Of a stretch of DNA of 64,000 bases, positions 27,269 through 36,491 are shown piece after piece. The DNA is taken from contig NZ_JAIQXU010000004.1 in the NCBI RefSeq assembly GCF_020166395.1, positions 1 through 64,000 on the forward strand, given 5' to 3'. The DNA comes from Deinococcus betulae. Its GTDB lineage: Bacteria > Deinococcota > Deinococci > Deinococcales > Deinococcaceae. Made by a program: the position numbers and the translations under genes. The notes under the pieces are model-generated. The model saw only the letters and a list, made by a program, of their open reading frames with translations. It did not search any database and was not told the origin of the DNA. Numbering within the stretch: position 1 is the first letter of the stretch; the number at the start of each line of letters is the position of its first letter.

Positions 27269-30200
27269 GTGCTGAGCCTGCTCAACCGCCGTCTGAGCGC
27301 CGCTTTACGTTCTGCTGTGACGCCCTCCTCTTCTTTGGGTCCCTGCTCTTTAGGGGGTCTAGGTGGGGTGGGGGCACCCAGGAGGCGAGCGCGGTCTGCC
27401 TTCTCGTTGGCCATCAGCCTGTGCTTTCTGGCCCTGACCGCTGCCGGGGCGCAGGCCCAGACCACGCCTGCCCCGGCCCAGGTCACGAACACCGCGCAGT
27501 TGCGCGCAGGGCCACTCAGTATTCCGTCCAACACCGTGGACCTGACCCTGCGGGCGCCCTGCGTGCCGCAGGTTACGGTGCTGGGCGGCACAGAGGGTAC
27601 GCCGCTCTCTGCGCCCGGCCTGCTGACTTTGCCCTACCGCGTTGCTCAGCTGGGGGACGCAGAGGGCCGGGTCGCGCTCGAAGCCCGCGTGCAGGGCGCG
27701 GCCCCGGAGGACGTGCAGGTGCGCGTGCAAGACAGCGCCGCCCCCAACGCCCAGCCGGTGGACGCCCTGAGTCTGGCGCCGGGTCAGTCGCGTGACGTGG
27801 TGGTGGCGGTTCTGATTTCCCGGCCTCTGCGCGCCGAGCTGACGGTGGCTCTGACCGCCACCTGCGGGAGTGGCCGCGCCGTTTCGGCCAGCCGGCAGGT
27901 GCTGATCACGCCCGCAGCGGCCCTGCTGCTGACGCACACGGCCCGCCCTACCGGGCTGGCGGTCGGGGACAGGGCGACCGGCACCCTGAGCCTGCCCAAC
28001 CCGACCACTGAACCGCTGACCCCCAGTTTTACCGTGACGCTGCCTGTTGGCCTGGACTATGTGCCGGGCAGTGCGCGCCAGGGGGATACGCCTGTCGAGG
28101 CCACCATCTCGGCGGAGGGCCGCCGCCTGACCCTGCCCGCCCGGCCGGCTGCGGCGGGTGTGACCACGACCCTGACCTATGCCGTGCGCGCCACCCCGGC
28201 GGCCCTGGCCACCCCCCGCCTCACCCTGCTGGCCCAGGCCACCGCCACCATTGACGGCGCCGTGCAGGAAAGCGGCGTGGTGCCTGCCCAGGTGGCCATT
28301 CTGGCCGGCGCCTTTGACCGTCAGGCCACCCTGATCGGCACGGTTTACACCGACCTGAATGGCAATGGCCGCCGCGAGGACGGCGAGCCCGCAGTGGTGG
28401 GCGCGCGGGTGCTGCTGAGTAACGGACTCCAGACCTTGACCGACCGCCAGGGCGAGTACACCTTCCGGCAGCTGGCGTCGGGCCCCTGGCAGGTGCGCGT
28501 GGAGCAGCCAGGCGGCGAGACTGCGCGCCGCTTGGTGGACGTGCAGGGCCTCAGCCGCGCTGACTTCGCGCTGGCGCCCACCAGCACGGCAGACATCACC
28601 GCCGCCCAGCCGGCCACGCCGGACGAGGCCACGGGCCTGATTCGGCAGCCACTGGACGGACAGGTGTTGTCCGGCCGGGACCGGGTCAACATCGCCGTGC
28701 AGTTCCCAGTCGGCGAGCCCCTGACCCTACGCGTGAACGGCCAGCTGGTGCCCGAGACCCTGGTGGGTGAAGCGGGCGAGGCCGGCGGCCAGCAGCGCCT
28801 GGTGTACGTGGGCGTGCCGCTGCGCCCCGGCGCGAACGTGCTGGAAGCCCAGAGTGGCGACCGCACCGAGCGGGTGCAGGTGCAAGTGGCCGGCGCCGCC
28901 CAGCGCCTGACCCTGAACCTGGTCCCGGGCACCCAGGCCGATGGTCAGTCGCCTGTACAAGTAGACCTGCGCGCCGTAGACGAGGCCGGCCAGCCCAGCG
29001 GCAGCGGCACCGTCACCCTGAGCAGCAGCCTGGAGTTCCTTGATCCCGACGCCGACCCGCGCACCAGCGGCTATCAGGTCGCGCTGCGTGGCGGCCAGGC
29101 CCTGGTGCGGCTGGCCCCCCTGACGGCGGCCACTGAAATCCGCTTAGACGCCCTGTACGGCGACCTGCGCGGTCAGGCTGCCCTGTATGTTCCGGCGGCG
29201 CAGCGCCAGGTGACCGCCTTCCAGGTGAGTGCCGGCCTGGCCTACAGCGCAGGCACGGGCCTGAGACCTACGTTCCAGGCGCGCGGGTACGCCGAGCAGC
29301 CGCTGCTGGGCGGCGAGGTCCAGGCCGCGCTGGACACGGCTGGTTTGCCAGGTCCGAGCGACCCGGCAGCGGCGCCGCGCCGCTTTCCCGTTACCGGATC
29401 AGGCACCGAGGCGAGCGCGGCCCTGAGCAGCGATCTGGGCTTTGCCTTCCGCTATGAACGAGCTGACCTGAGCCTGGGGTACTACCATGCCCCGCTGGCC
29501 CTGGACCCGCTGGCTGGCCTGCCCCGCATCAGCGCCCTGCGCGGCGAATACCGCAGCGGCGCCTGGCGGGTGCGCGCCTTTGCGGCCCGCGTCCCCCTCA
29601 GCCAGACCCGCGAGACCTTTGTGCCCGATGGGGGGCGGCAGTACCGCCTGAGCGGCGCGGCGCAACCTGGCAGCGAAGTGGTACGGGTGGAACGCGGCGG
29701 TCAGGACGTGACGCTGCACCCCGGCCTTGACTACGTGCTGGACCCCGAAACGGGCACCCTCACCCTGGCCCAGGGCCTGAATAGGTACGGCCCGGAGTTC
29801 GCCCTCCAGACGTTGGTGGTGGCATATCAGCCAGCCGGCGCAGCTGCCGCTCAGGCCCTGGCCTACGGCGTGGGTGTCGGGTATGCCCAGGGCCCGTGGC
29901 AACTGGACGCGGCGGCGGCAGTGCAGGCCGGCACCCCCATCTTCGGTGTACGCGCGGCTTACCGCAGTGACGCCCTGACACTGAGCGCCGCCTATGCCCG
30001 CGACCTTCTGCACCCCCAGGGCCGCGCGACTCTGGACGGTCAGTACCGTGCGGGCCCGGTCAGCGCGAGCGTTTCGCTGAGCCACGATCCCAGCCGCCCC
30101 GAACCCCTGGCGGGCAGCGCCGAGGCCGCGTATCAGTCTGGGCCCTTCGGCGTGCGCCTGGCCCACCGGCTGCTGGGCGGCGCGAGGCGCACCACCCTGA

Positions 30201-31276
30201 ATGCCGAGCGGGCCGTCACGCCCACCCTGACTCTGGGCGCGGGGTTGGAAGTGGCCTGGCCCACCGAGGCGGCCCCGCACCCTGGCCTGAGCGGCGTGGT
30301 GCTGGCGCGCTACGCCCGCTCGGGCATCAGTGCAGAGGTCAGCCACGCCTCTCCCCTACTGGGCACCGGCAGCCCTCAGACCCGCCTGAATGTCAGCGCG
30401 GCGCTGGGGCCGGCCACCACCCTGCGGGCCCGCGTGGTGCAGGACTGGGCGGCGGGTAGCGCCCCCAGCGGCGAACTGGGCATTGAGCAGACCCTAGGCA
30501 GCACCAATCTGGACGTGACCTATCAGCTGCCCACCGCCGCTGGTCAGGCCTCCCGCGCGCGGCTGGGCCTGCACACCCCCATCGTGCTGAGTGACCGCTT
30601 AAGCGCCGACCTCAGCGGTTCGGTCACGCGCGACCTGGGCAGCGGCGCCGTGACTGTTGGGGGCACCTTCGGCGTGCGGTACGTGACCGATACGCTGGTG
30701 GCCACCGCCTCGCTGGACGGCACCTCGGCGCAGGGGGGCCGCGTGACGCTGCGCGGCGGCGTGACCGGGAGCCTGGGCGACCACACCCTGGGCGCCGACG
30801 CGCGGGTGCAGCTGCGCCCCGACCTGCGCGCCGAATTTACTGTCAGCCACGCCTGGCGGACCTCTCGCCTGGCCCTGATGCAGTACCACCGCCTCAGCCA
30901 GCCGGTCAGCGGGAATGCGGTGCCGGTTCTGGAAGGCGAGGTGGCAGCTTACTTGACGCTGCCCGAATTCCGTGCCCTGGAACTGAGCCCCAGCCTGGCC
31001 TACCGGGTGCCGCTGGGGGGAACCCCCACGGTGCAGGGCGGCCTGAGCCTGGGCCTGCCGCTGACCGGGCACCTGGGGCTGGGCGCCAGTGCCTACCTGA
31101 TCGGGCAGCCGGGCGCCGGGGTCTCGGGCGCGTACGGGGCCGACGTGCGCTACCTGTTGCGTGACGGTCTGCGCGTGGTCGCCGGCTATACCTGGGGCGC
31201 GGGCGCTGCTCAGGGCCTGACCCCCAGCGCCCGGCCCGGCGCGTTCATCCGCTTTGACCTGTTCGGAGGCCAGTAA
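27269..31276 (+). CDS. Large secreted protein with Ig-like domains and predicted outer-membrane beta-barrel
   Basis: 1335 residues from GTG 27269, 13 bases after the previous stop. The upstream extension of the frame lies wholly inside the previous gene. A signal peptide with basic stretch PRRRARSAFSLAISLCFLAL ends in GAQAQ near residue 65. Residues 70-350 are DUF11-like; about 352-425 is a SdrD-B-like unit (GTVYTDLNGNGRREDGEP). From about 645 to the end there are dozens of alternating amphipathic strands (YGVGVGYAQGPWQLDAAAAV, ALTLSAAYARDLL) typical of a large outer-membrane barrel, ending IRFDLFGGQ. A GSEVVRVERGGQD ... DPETGTLTL element near 800-830 recalls large barrel secretins and gliding-type proteins. 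It probably exports or displays its partners. Confidence 0.72.
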   Translation: MLSLLNRRLSAALRSAVTPSSSLGPCSLGGLGGVGAPRRRARSAFSLAISLCFLALTAAGAQAQTTPAPAQVTNTAQLRAGPLSIPSNTVDLTLRAPCVPQVTVLGGTEGTPLSAPGLLTLPYRVAQLGDAEGRVALEARVQGAAPEDVQVRVQDSAAPNAQPVDALSLAPGQSRDVVVAVLISRPLRAELTVALTATCGSGRAVSASRQVLITPAAALLLTHTARPTGLAVGDRATGTLSLPNPTTEPLTPSFTVTLPVGLDYVPGSARQGDTPVEATISAEGRRLTLPARPAAAGVTTTLTYAVRATPAALATPRLTLLAQATATIDGAVQESGVVPAQVAILAGAFDRQATLIGTVYTDLNGNGRREDGEPAVVGARVLLSNGLQTLTDRQGEYTFRQLASGPWQVRVEQPGGETARRLVDVQGLSRADFALAPTSTADITAAQPATPDEATGLIRQPLDGQVLSGRDRVNIAVQFPVGEPLTLRVNGQLVPETLVGEAGEAGGQQRLVYVGVPLRPGANVLEAQSGDRTERVQVQVAGAAQRLTLNLVPGTQADGQSPVQVDLRAVDEAGQPSGSGTVTLSSSLEFLDPDADPRTSGYQVALRGGQALVRLAPLTAATEIRLDALYGDLRGQAALYVPAAQRQVTAFQVSAGLAYSAGTGLRPTFQARGYAEQPLLGGEVQAALDTAGLPGPSDPAAAPRRFPVTGSGTEASAALSSDLGFAFRYERADLSLGYYHAPLALDPLAGLPRISALRGEYRSGAWRVRAFAARVPLSQTRETFVPDGGRQYRLSGAAQPGSEVVRVERGGQDVTLHPGLDYVLDPETGTLTLAQGLNRYGPEFALQTLVVAYQPAGAAAAQALAYGVGVGYAQGPWQLDAAAAVQAGTPIFGVRAAYRSDALTLSAAYARDLLHPQGRATLDGQYRAGPVSASVSLSHDPSRPEPLAGSAEAAYQSGPFGVRLAHRLLGGARRTTLNAERAVTPTLTLGAGLEVAWPTEAAPHPGLSGVVLARYARSGISAEVSHASPLLGTGSPQTRLNVSAALGPATTLRARVVQDWAAGSAPSGELGIEQTLGSTNLDVTYQLPTAAGQASRARLGLHTPIVLSDRLSADLSGSVTRDLGSGAVTVGGTFGVRYVTDTLVATASLDGTSAQGGRVTLRGGVTGSLGDHTLGADARVQLRPDLRAEFTVSHAWRTSRLALMQYHRLSQPVSGNAVPVLEGEVAAYLTLPEFRALELSPSLAYRVPLGGTPTVQGGLSLGLPLTGHLGLGASAYLIGQPGAGVSGAYGADVRYLLRDGLRVVAGYTWGAGAAQGLTPSARPGAFIRFDLFGGQ

Positions 31277-34080
31277 TGCGAGCCCGTCTTCTTTCCTTCA
31301 TCACTCTTGTGGCGCTGCTCGTGACGCTGGGCCGCGCGCAGGCGGGGCCGTGCGCAGGCGCCGCCTGCGTGGTGGCAGGGCCCCGCCTGCTGAGCGTGGA
31401 TTCGGGACGCAGTGCGGTGCTCAATCCCCTGCTGCAGGGACTGCTGGGCGGCGGGTCCGTGACCCTGACGGCCGCCGACTGGACGGCGGTAGCCCAGACC
31501 GACGTTCGCCTGAGCGCCTTTCTGAATCTACTTCAGGCGCAGGTGGGCGCGGGGACCGTGCAGGACGCCCTGAACGCCGACATCAGCGTGGCGACCCTGC
31601 TGGAAGTGGCCGCGCAGGCCGCTGAAACCGACGGCGCGGTGGCTGCCGCCAGTGCCCTGCGCGCGCTGGCCCTGGGGGTGCCGGGCCTGACCGGGACCCT
31701 GCGGCTGGGCGAACTGCTGCAACTGGATTTTCCGCCGGGCGCCTTCGTGGACTCGCGGCTGAACCTGCTCAACCTCGTGCTGGGCGGCGCACAGCTGTTC
31801 AACACCCGCAATGCAGTCACGACGGGCAGCACCCCTATCACCCTCAGCGGCGTCAGTGTCAACCTCAGCGGGCTGGGGCTGGGTGTGGGCACCGTAACGC
31901 CCACCATTCAAGCCTTCGTCCAAGTCATTGAGCCGCCGGTCTACCGCTGCGGGCCGCAGGGCGCGACCTTTCACGCCGCCAGCATCCGCGTGAAGCTGGA
32001 CGTGAATTTCAACGGTCTGACCGTGAATCTGCTGAGTCCCTCGGGGGTGGACACCGGCCTAGACCTGACGCTGACCAATCTGAACCTGTATCTGGAAGTG
32101 GCGCGGGCCAGCGGCGCGATTGGCCTGGTGGACGCGGTCTCGGATGCCGTGACTCTGGACGTGACGCCGGGGGTGGCCCGCCTGGCGCTGGGTACCATTC
32201 CGGACAGCACCTTTTTTAACCGCAGCGTGCCCAATCCGTTTACCAGCTTGACCCCGGTGCGGGTGGCCACCACGCAGGTGTCGGTGGCGGGGCTGGGCCT
32301 GCTGAATCTTGATGTGAACGCGCGCGGCCTGACCGACGGCACCCCAGGGGCCCAGGCCGTAACCTTCGGCGGTCCCTACCCGCAGACCCGCACCGTGCAA
32401 AGCGGCTTTGTGGGCGTCACCAACCTGGTCACGAGTCTGGTGGACACCCTGAGCGTGGGCGTGAGGGTCAGCGCGGGACAAACCGTGCCGCCCGCCCTGC
32501 AGGGCACAGTGGACGCCACCATCGGCAACCTGCTGGCGCCCGCCACCAGCACCCTCAAACTGGTGCTGCGCCCGACGCTGCTGGCGGTGCTGACCGCGCT
32601 GGGTGACCGCGTGTTAGACCTGCTGGGCACCGGCATTGGGCAGGCCGTGGTGACCGTGACCGGCGTGAACACCATTTGCACCCTGACGGGCCGGGTGTAC
32701 AGCGACCTGCAACCCGACGGCGTGGCGGACGCCGGCGAGACCTGGCCCGGACCCACCGTGCGCGTGAACGCCGTTTTGGGCGGCGCCGTGGTGGCCAGCG
32801 CCCCTGTGCCGGCTGGTCCCGGCACCTATACCCTGGCGGTGCCCGAGGGCAGTGTCGTGGCGCTGGTCACCACCTCTGCTGCAGGCATCACCCCAGCAGC
32901 ACCGGCGGGCTTCGTGTTCGTGAACCCGCCGGGCGGTCAGTTCCCCCTGACGGTGGCCGCCACGACGACCAGTCTTCCTGATCTCGACTTTGGCCTGTTT
33001 GCGGGGGACCGCCTGAGCGGCACCCTCTTCCGGGACGATGGCCGGGGCGGCGCCCTCCCCTATGACGCCCTGGCGCAGGGCAGCGAGGCTGGGCTGGCTG
33101 GCCTGACGGTCAGCGTGACGGGCAGCGGCGGCACCCGCAGCACCGTGACTGCGGCCAGCGGCGCCTTCACCCTGTATGTGCCGGGCAGTTGGACGGGCCT
33201 GAGCTTAACCCCACCCGCGCCCCAGCCTGGCCTGGAGGCCGTCACCGGCGTGCGGGTGGACGGCGCCATCACGCTGGCCACCAATCCCCAGGGCACCGGC
33301 CTGCGCCCCGCACCGCTGCCGGACCCGGCGGGGCAAGTGCGGGCGGTGAGCCTGGGCCTGACCGGCCGCCCGACCCTGACCCCGGACGGCGCCGGGCAGA
33401 CCGAGGCGCCCGCAACCCTGACCTATGCCCACACCTTTCGCCCCGGCACGGTGGGCACCCTGACCTTCAGCCTGGGGGCGGGCGGCACGGCGCTGACCGC
33501 TGACCGCAACTGCGACGGCACCCTGGACGCAGCGGAGCGGCTCGCCGGGACCTCTGCCCTGGTGGTCGGCGACAGCTGGCCGCGCGACTCTGACGGCCGC
33601 CTCAGCGCCTGCGCGCTGGAGGTATCGGTGGCTGTGCCAGCAGGCACCCCACCGGGCACGGTCCTGACCACCCCGGTCGGCCTGAGTCTGACCTGGCAGG
33701 ACCGCCCTGTCACCGACGCGGCGGGCGCCACCGACACCACCACGGTTATTCCAGGGGCCACCGTGGGCAAAACGGTGGAAAACCTGACCCGTAGCACGCC
33801 CGCTGGCCTGAGCACCGATGCCCAGCCCGGCGACCGCCTGCGCTACTGCTTGACCGTGACGAACGGCAGCCCCGATCCCCTCAGCACCTTGACCCTCAGT
33901 GACACCCTGGCAGGCGCGGCCCTGTATGCGCCGGGCAGCCTGACCCTGAGCGGCGCCCCACTGACGGACGCCGCCGACGCCGACGCGGGTGAGGTGGCTG
34001 GCCGCACCGTGACCTACCGCATTGCCGGCCTGGCACCGCAGGCCAGCGTGGTCGCGTGCCTGGACGTGACGGTGCCGTAG
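31276..34080 (+). CDS. Secreted multi-domain surface protein with C-terminal DUF11
   Basis: 934 residues. The ATG overlaps the previous TAA by one base (TAATG). Signal peptide MRARLLSFITLVALLVTLGRA. Residues 30-460 form a long domain with repeated LLNLVLGGAQLF / LGLGVGTVTP-like amphipathic stretches and DADISVATLLEVAAQAA-type helices; I cannot name it. SdrD-B-like units begin near 469 (LTGRVYSDLQPDG) and 577 (LSGTLFRDDGRGG). A D-N-C-D-G loop (DRNCDGTLDAAE) follows, as in the protein at 24577. The last 105 residues are a DUF11 domain (AQPGDRLRYCLTVTNGSPDP). Shared modules with the first gene suggest a co-assembled extracellular structure. A perfect terminator follows 7 bases after the stop. 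Confidence 0.72.
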   Translation: MRARLLSFITLVALLVTLGRAQAGPCAGAACVVAGPRLLSVDSGRSAVLNPLLQGLLGGGSVTLTAADWTAVAQTDVRLSAFLNLLQAQVGAGTVQDALNADISVATLLEVAAQAAETDGAVAAASALRALALGVPGLTGTLRLGELLQLDFPPGAFVDSRLNLLNLVLGGAQLFNTRNAVTTGSTPITLSGVSVNLSGLGLGVGTVTPTIQAFVQVIEPPVYRCGPQGATFHAASIRVKLDVNFNGLTVNLLSPSGVDTGLDLTLTNLNLYLEVARASGAIGLVDAVSDAVTLDVTPGVARLALGTIPDSTFFNRSVPNPFTSLTPVRVATTQVSVAGLGLLNLDVNARGLTDGTPGAQAVTFGGPYPQTRTVQSGFVGVTNLVTSLVDTLSVGVRVSAGQTVPPALQGTVDATIGNLLAPATSTLKLVLRPTLLAVLTALGDRVLDLLGTGIGQAVVTVTGVNTICTLTGRVYSDLQPDGVADAGETWPGPTVRVNAVLGGAVVASAPVPAGPGTYTLAVPEGSVVALVTTSAAGITPAAPAGFVFVNPPGGQFPLTVAATTTSLPDLDFGLFAGDRLSGTLFRDDGRGGALPYDALAQGSEAGLAGLTVSVTGSGGTRSTVTAASGAFTLYVPGSWTGLSLTPPAPQPGLEAVTGVRVDGAITLATNPQGTGLRPAPLPDPAGQVRAVSLGLTGRPTLTPDGAGQTEAPATLTYAHTFRPGTVGTLTFSLGAGGTALTADRNCDGTLDAAERLAGTSALVVGDSWPRDSDGRLSACALEVSVAVPAGTPPGTVLTTPVGLSLTWQDRPVTDAAGATDTTTVIPGATVGKTVENLTRSTPAGLSTDAQPGDRLRYCLTVTNGSPDPLSTLTLSDTLAGAALYAPGSLTLSGAPLTDAADADAGEVAGRTVTYRIAGLAPQASVVACLDVTVP

Positions 34081-34087
34081 GGGAGCG

Positions 34088-34129
34088 AATGAAAGCGGGC
34101 GGTCCATCATCAGGCCGCCCGCTTTCATT
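34088..34129. terminator. Bidirectional 15-bp perfect hairpin terminator
   Basis: AATGAAAGCGGGCGG (34088-34102) is perfectly complementary to CCGCCCGCTTTCATT (34115-34129) with a 12-base loop. It lies between the ends of the surface operon and guaD, and serves both strands. Confidence 0.85.
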
Positions 34130-34136
34130 GCCATCT

Positions 34137-35441
34137 CTACCCCAGCATCACTCGTTCTCCGCCAATCCAGACCCCGGCCACATCGCCAGCGGTGCCGGTC
34201 GCAAAAGCCGCCGCCAGAGCACGTTCAGGGCTCGGGGCGTGGCGCAGGGCCGCGTCCAGCGGCGTGCCGGGCGGGGGGGCCAGGTGCACCGCGTCAAATG
34301 CTTTGCCGGGCTCGAACGAGCCTACCTGCCCCTCTAGCCCCAGGGCCTGCGCCCCGGCCAGCGTGGCGAGGTACAGCAAGTGGGCGGGCGACAGCGCCAC
34401 GCCCGCCTCGCCCATCAGGTTTTGCATGAAGTGAGCCTGGAGGCCTTCTTTGAGCAGCGAAAAGCCGGTGCCGCCGCCCACGTCGCTGCCCAGCGAAACC
34501 CGCACGCCCGCCGCCAGATGCCGCTGCAGCGGAAAAAAGCCGCTGCCCAGCGCCGAATTGCTGCACGGGCAGTGCGCCGCCGTGCAGCCGCTGGCCGCCA
34601 TGACGCCCAGTTCCCGGTCCGAGGGGTGGACGTTGTGGGCCAGCACCGCTCGGTCACTGACCAGCCCGGCGCGCTCATAGGTGTCGAGGTAGTCGCGCGC
34701 CCCTGGAAACAGACTGCGCACCACCTCCACCTCACGCACGTTTTCGTTGATGTGGCTGGTGAACCGCACGTCCGGAAACTCGGTCATCAGGGCGGCGCAG
34801 GCGGCCAGAATACCCTCTGAGGCCGACAGGGAAAAGCGGGGCGTGACGGCATACAGTGCGCGGCCCACCCCGTGCCAGCGCTCAATCAGGGCCTTGCCCT
34901 CGGCGTAAGCGCGTTCAGGGGTGGTGTGCAGTTCATCCCGCAGTAGCCGGTCGCTGACGACCTGGCCCGCCACGGCCCGCAGGCCCACGCGGGCGACTTC
35001 CTCGAAAAAGACGTGGACAGCGGACGCGAAGTGCGAGCCAAACACCAGCGCCGTGGTCGTGCCGGCGCCCACCAGGCCGCGCAGAAAGTCCTGGGCCACG
35101 CCGCGCGCGTAGACGTCGTCGGCCAGGCGGGCCTCCTCGGGCAGGGCCTCGTGGTCCAGCCAGGCCAGCAGCGGCAGCCCCAGGCCACCGATCACGCGCA
35201 CCTGCGGATAGTGGACGTGGGTATCCACGAAGCCAGGCAGCAGCAGCCCGCCGCGCAGGTCGGTCACTGGCACGTCGGGATAGGCAGTCCGCACGGCCGT
35301 AAAATCGCCCGCCTCCTGAATCACACCGCCGCCGTCCACCAGCAACCCACCGTCCTCCTGGGCGTGCAAGGCGTCGGGGGTGACAAAAGGGCTGGCGGGC
35401 GTGTGCAGGAAGGTGGCGCGGTACAGAACAGAGGTGGTCAT
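34137..35441 (-). CDS. guaD: Guanine deaminase
   Basis: 434 residues of the amidohydrolase fold; hydrolyses guanine to xanthine and ammonia, feeding xanthine dehydrogenase encoded upstream. Motifs: GFVDTHVHYPQ (two zinc-binding His), LAHNVHPSD, CPCSNSALGSG and the catalytic GSDVGGGTGFSLL, with FTSHINENVREVEVV for the metal His. ATG 35441 overlaps the xdhC stop by 4 bases. The last gene of the purine operon. Confidence 0.93.
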   Translation of the reverse strand: MTTSVLYRATFLHTPASPFVTPDALHAQEDGGLLVDGGGVIQEAGDFTAVRTAYPDVPVTDLRGGLLLPGFVDTHVHYPQVRVIGGLGLPLLAWLDHEALPEEARLADDVYARGVAQDFLRGLVGAGTTTALVFGSHFASAVHVFFEEVARVGLRAVAGQVVSDRLLRDELHTTPERAYAEGKALIERWHGVGRALYAVTPRFSLSASEGILAACAALMTEFPDVRFTSHINENVREVEVVRSLFPGARDYLDTYERAGLVSDRAVLAHNVHPSDRELGVMAASGCTAAHCPCSNSALGSGFFPLQRHLAAGVRVSLGSDVGGGTGFSLLKEGLQAHFMQNLMGEAGVALSPAHLLYLATLAGAQALGLEGQVGSFEPGKAFDAVHLAPPPGTPLDAALRHAPSPERALAAAFATGTAGDVAGVWIGGERVMLG

Positions 35442-36271
35442 AACATCCTTTCAAGAGTTGGGGCCGAGAAGAGCAGGGGCGTCAGGGCAGCCGCCACGCT
35501 CAGGGCGATGACGGCGGGGTGTTTGCGGTGAGGGCCGGTTCTCAGGGCGGGATCGCCAATCGGAGTGGTGACACGAGCGAGGGCTTCTGGAGGGTGCCCC
35601 AGTTCGGTCAGCTGCGCCTGAAAGCGCGCCCACTTGGCGGCCGAGCCGATCAGACCCACCGACCCCCAGGTCGGGCGGCGCAGCGCCGCGTCCAGCAGGG
35701 CGGCGTCCTCGGCGTGGTCGTGGGTGAGGATCAGCAGGTGGGTGGCGGGCGGCAGCGTCTCCAGGACCGTTTCGGGAATGGGAGCGTGGTGGACGTGAAG
35801 GGCCGCGCAGGCGTCAGTCAGCGGGGTCAGGCGTTCGGGGGCCAGCTGCGCGGCGCGGGAGTCAATCAGGTGCAGCGCGACGGGTAAGCGGGCCAGCACG
35901 CGGGCGAGTTCCAGCCCCACATGGCCGAGGCCAAACACCGCCACCGCAGGCCGCGCCGTTCTGAAGGGTTCGAGGAGCAGGGTCACCTCGCCGCCGCAGC
36001 ACTGCCGGCCATGTTCGTTGGGGGCGCGGTCGGTCAGACGCAGGGTCAGCAGTTCGGGACCAATAGCGCCCGCCGTCAGTAGGGCCCGTGCCCGCGCGAC
36101 GGCGGTGGCTTCCAGATTGCCGCCCCCCACGGTGTCCCAGGTCTGGGCTGCGCCCACCAGCATCTTGGCCCCGGCCTCGCGCGGCGTATGGCCCCGCGCA
36201 GCGGCCACCGTCACCAGCACGCCGGCTTCGCCGCGCTCATGCAGGGCGTTCAGGGCTTCTCGCCAGTTCAT
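35438..36271 (-). CDS. xdhC: XdhC, molybdenum-cofactor insertion chaperone for xanthine dehydrogenase
   Basis: 277 residues. N-terminal XdhC domain with VLVTVAAARGHTPREAGAKM and WDTVGGGNLEATAV, and a C-terminal Rossmann domain starting VAVFGLGHVGLELARVL. It binds and sulfurates the cofactor and loads it into XdhB. A short gap of 31 bases separates it from the small acidic ORF upstream. GTG/ATG overlap with guaD indicates co-translation. Confidence 0.9.
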   Translation of the reverse strand: MNWREALNALHERGEAGVLVTVAAARGHTPREAGAKMLVGAAQTWDTVGGGNLEATAVARARALLTAGAIGPELLTLRLTDRAPNEHGRQCCGGEVTLLLEPFRTARPAVAVFGLGHVGLELARVLARLPVALHLIDSRAAQLAPERLTPLTDACAALHVHHAPIPETVLETLPPATHLLILTHDHAEDAALLDAALRRPTWGSVGLIGSAAKWARFQAQLTELGHPPEALARVTTPIGDPALRTGPHRKHPAVIALSVAAALTPLLFSAPTLERML

Positions 36272-36302
36272 AGGAGAAGCCTCTGGGACGCGGCCGACGC
36301 CC

Positions 36303-36491
36303 TCACCCCCGCGCCGTCCACTCCAGGGGGACCAGCTGCAGGGGCACCAGCGGGGCCTCGGCGTCCCACTCCAGCAGGGTCAGCTCGTCAGGGTCCAGCT
36401 CATCGGTGCTCAGCAGCGCTTCTTCCTCGGCGGGCAGATCGGTGTGCAGCAGGGCCAGGTCGGCGGGGGTGAGTGCGGTTGGGTGGGTCAT
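36303..36491 (-). CDS. Small acidic protein in the xdh operon (62 aa)
   Basis: The ATG at 36491 overlaps the xdhB stop by 4 bases, the same coupling used through the operon, so I take it as real. It is strongly acidic: TDLPAEEEALLSTDELDPDE, with no Cys, Lys or long hydrophobic segment. No family recognised. Between the large subunit and its cofactor chaperone, a small assembly or adaptor role is possible but speculative. Confidence 0.6.
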   Translation of the reverse strand: MTHPTALTPADLALLHTDLPAEEEALLSTDELDPDELTLLEWDAEAPLVPLQLVPLEWTARG

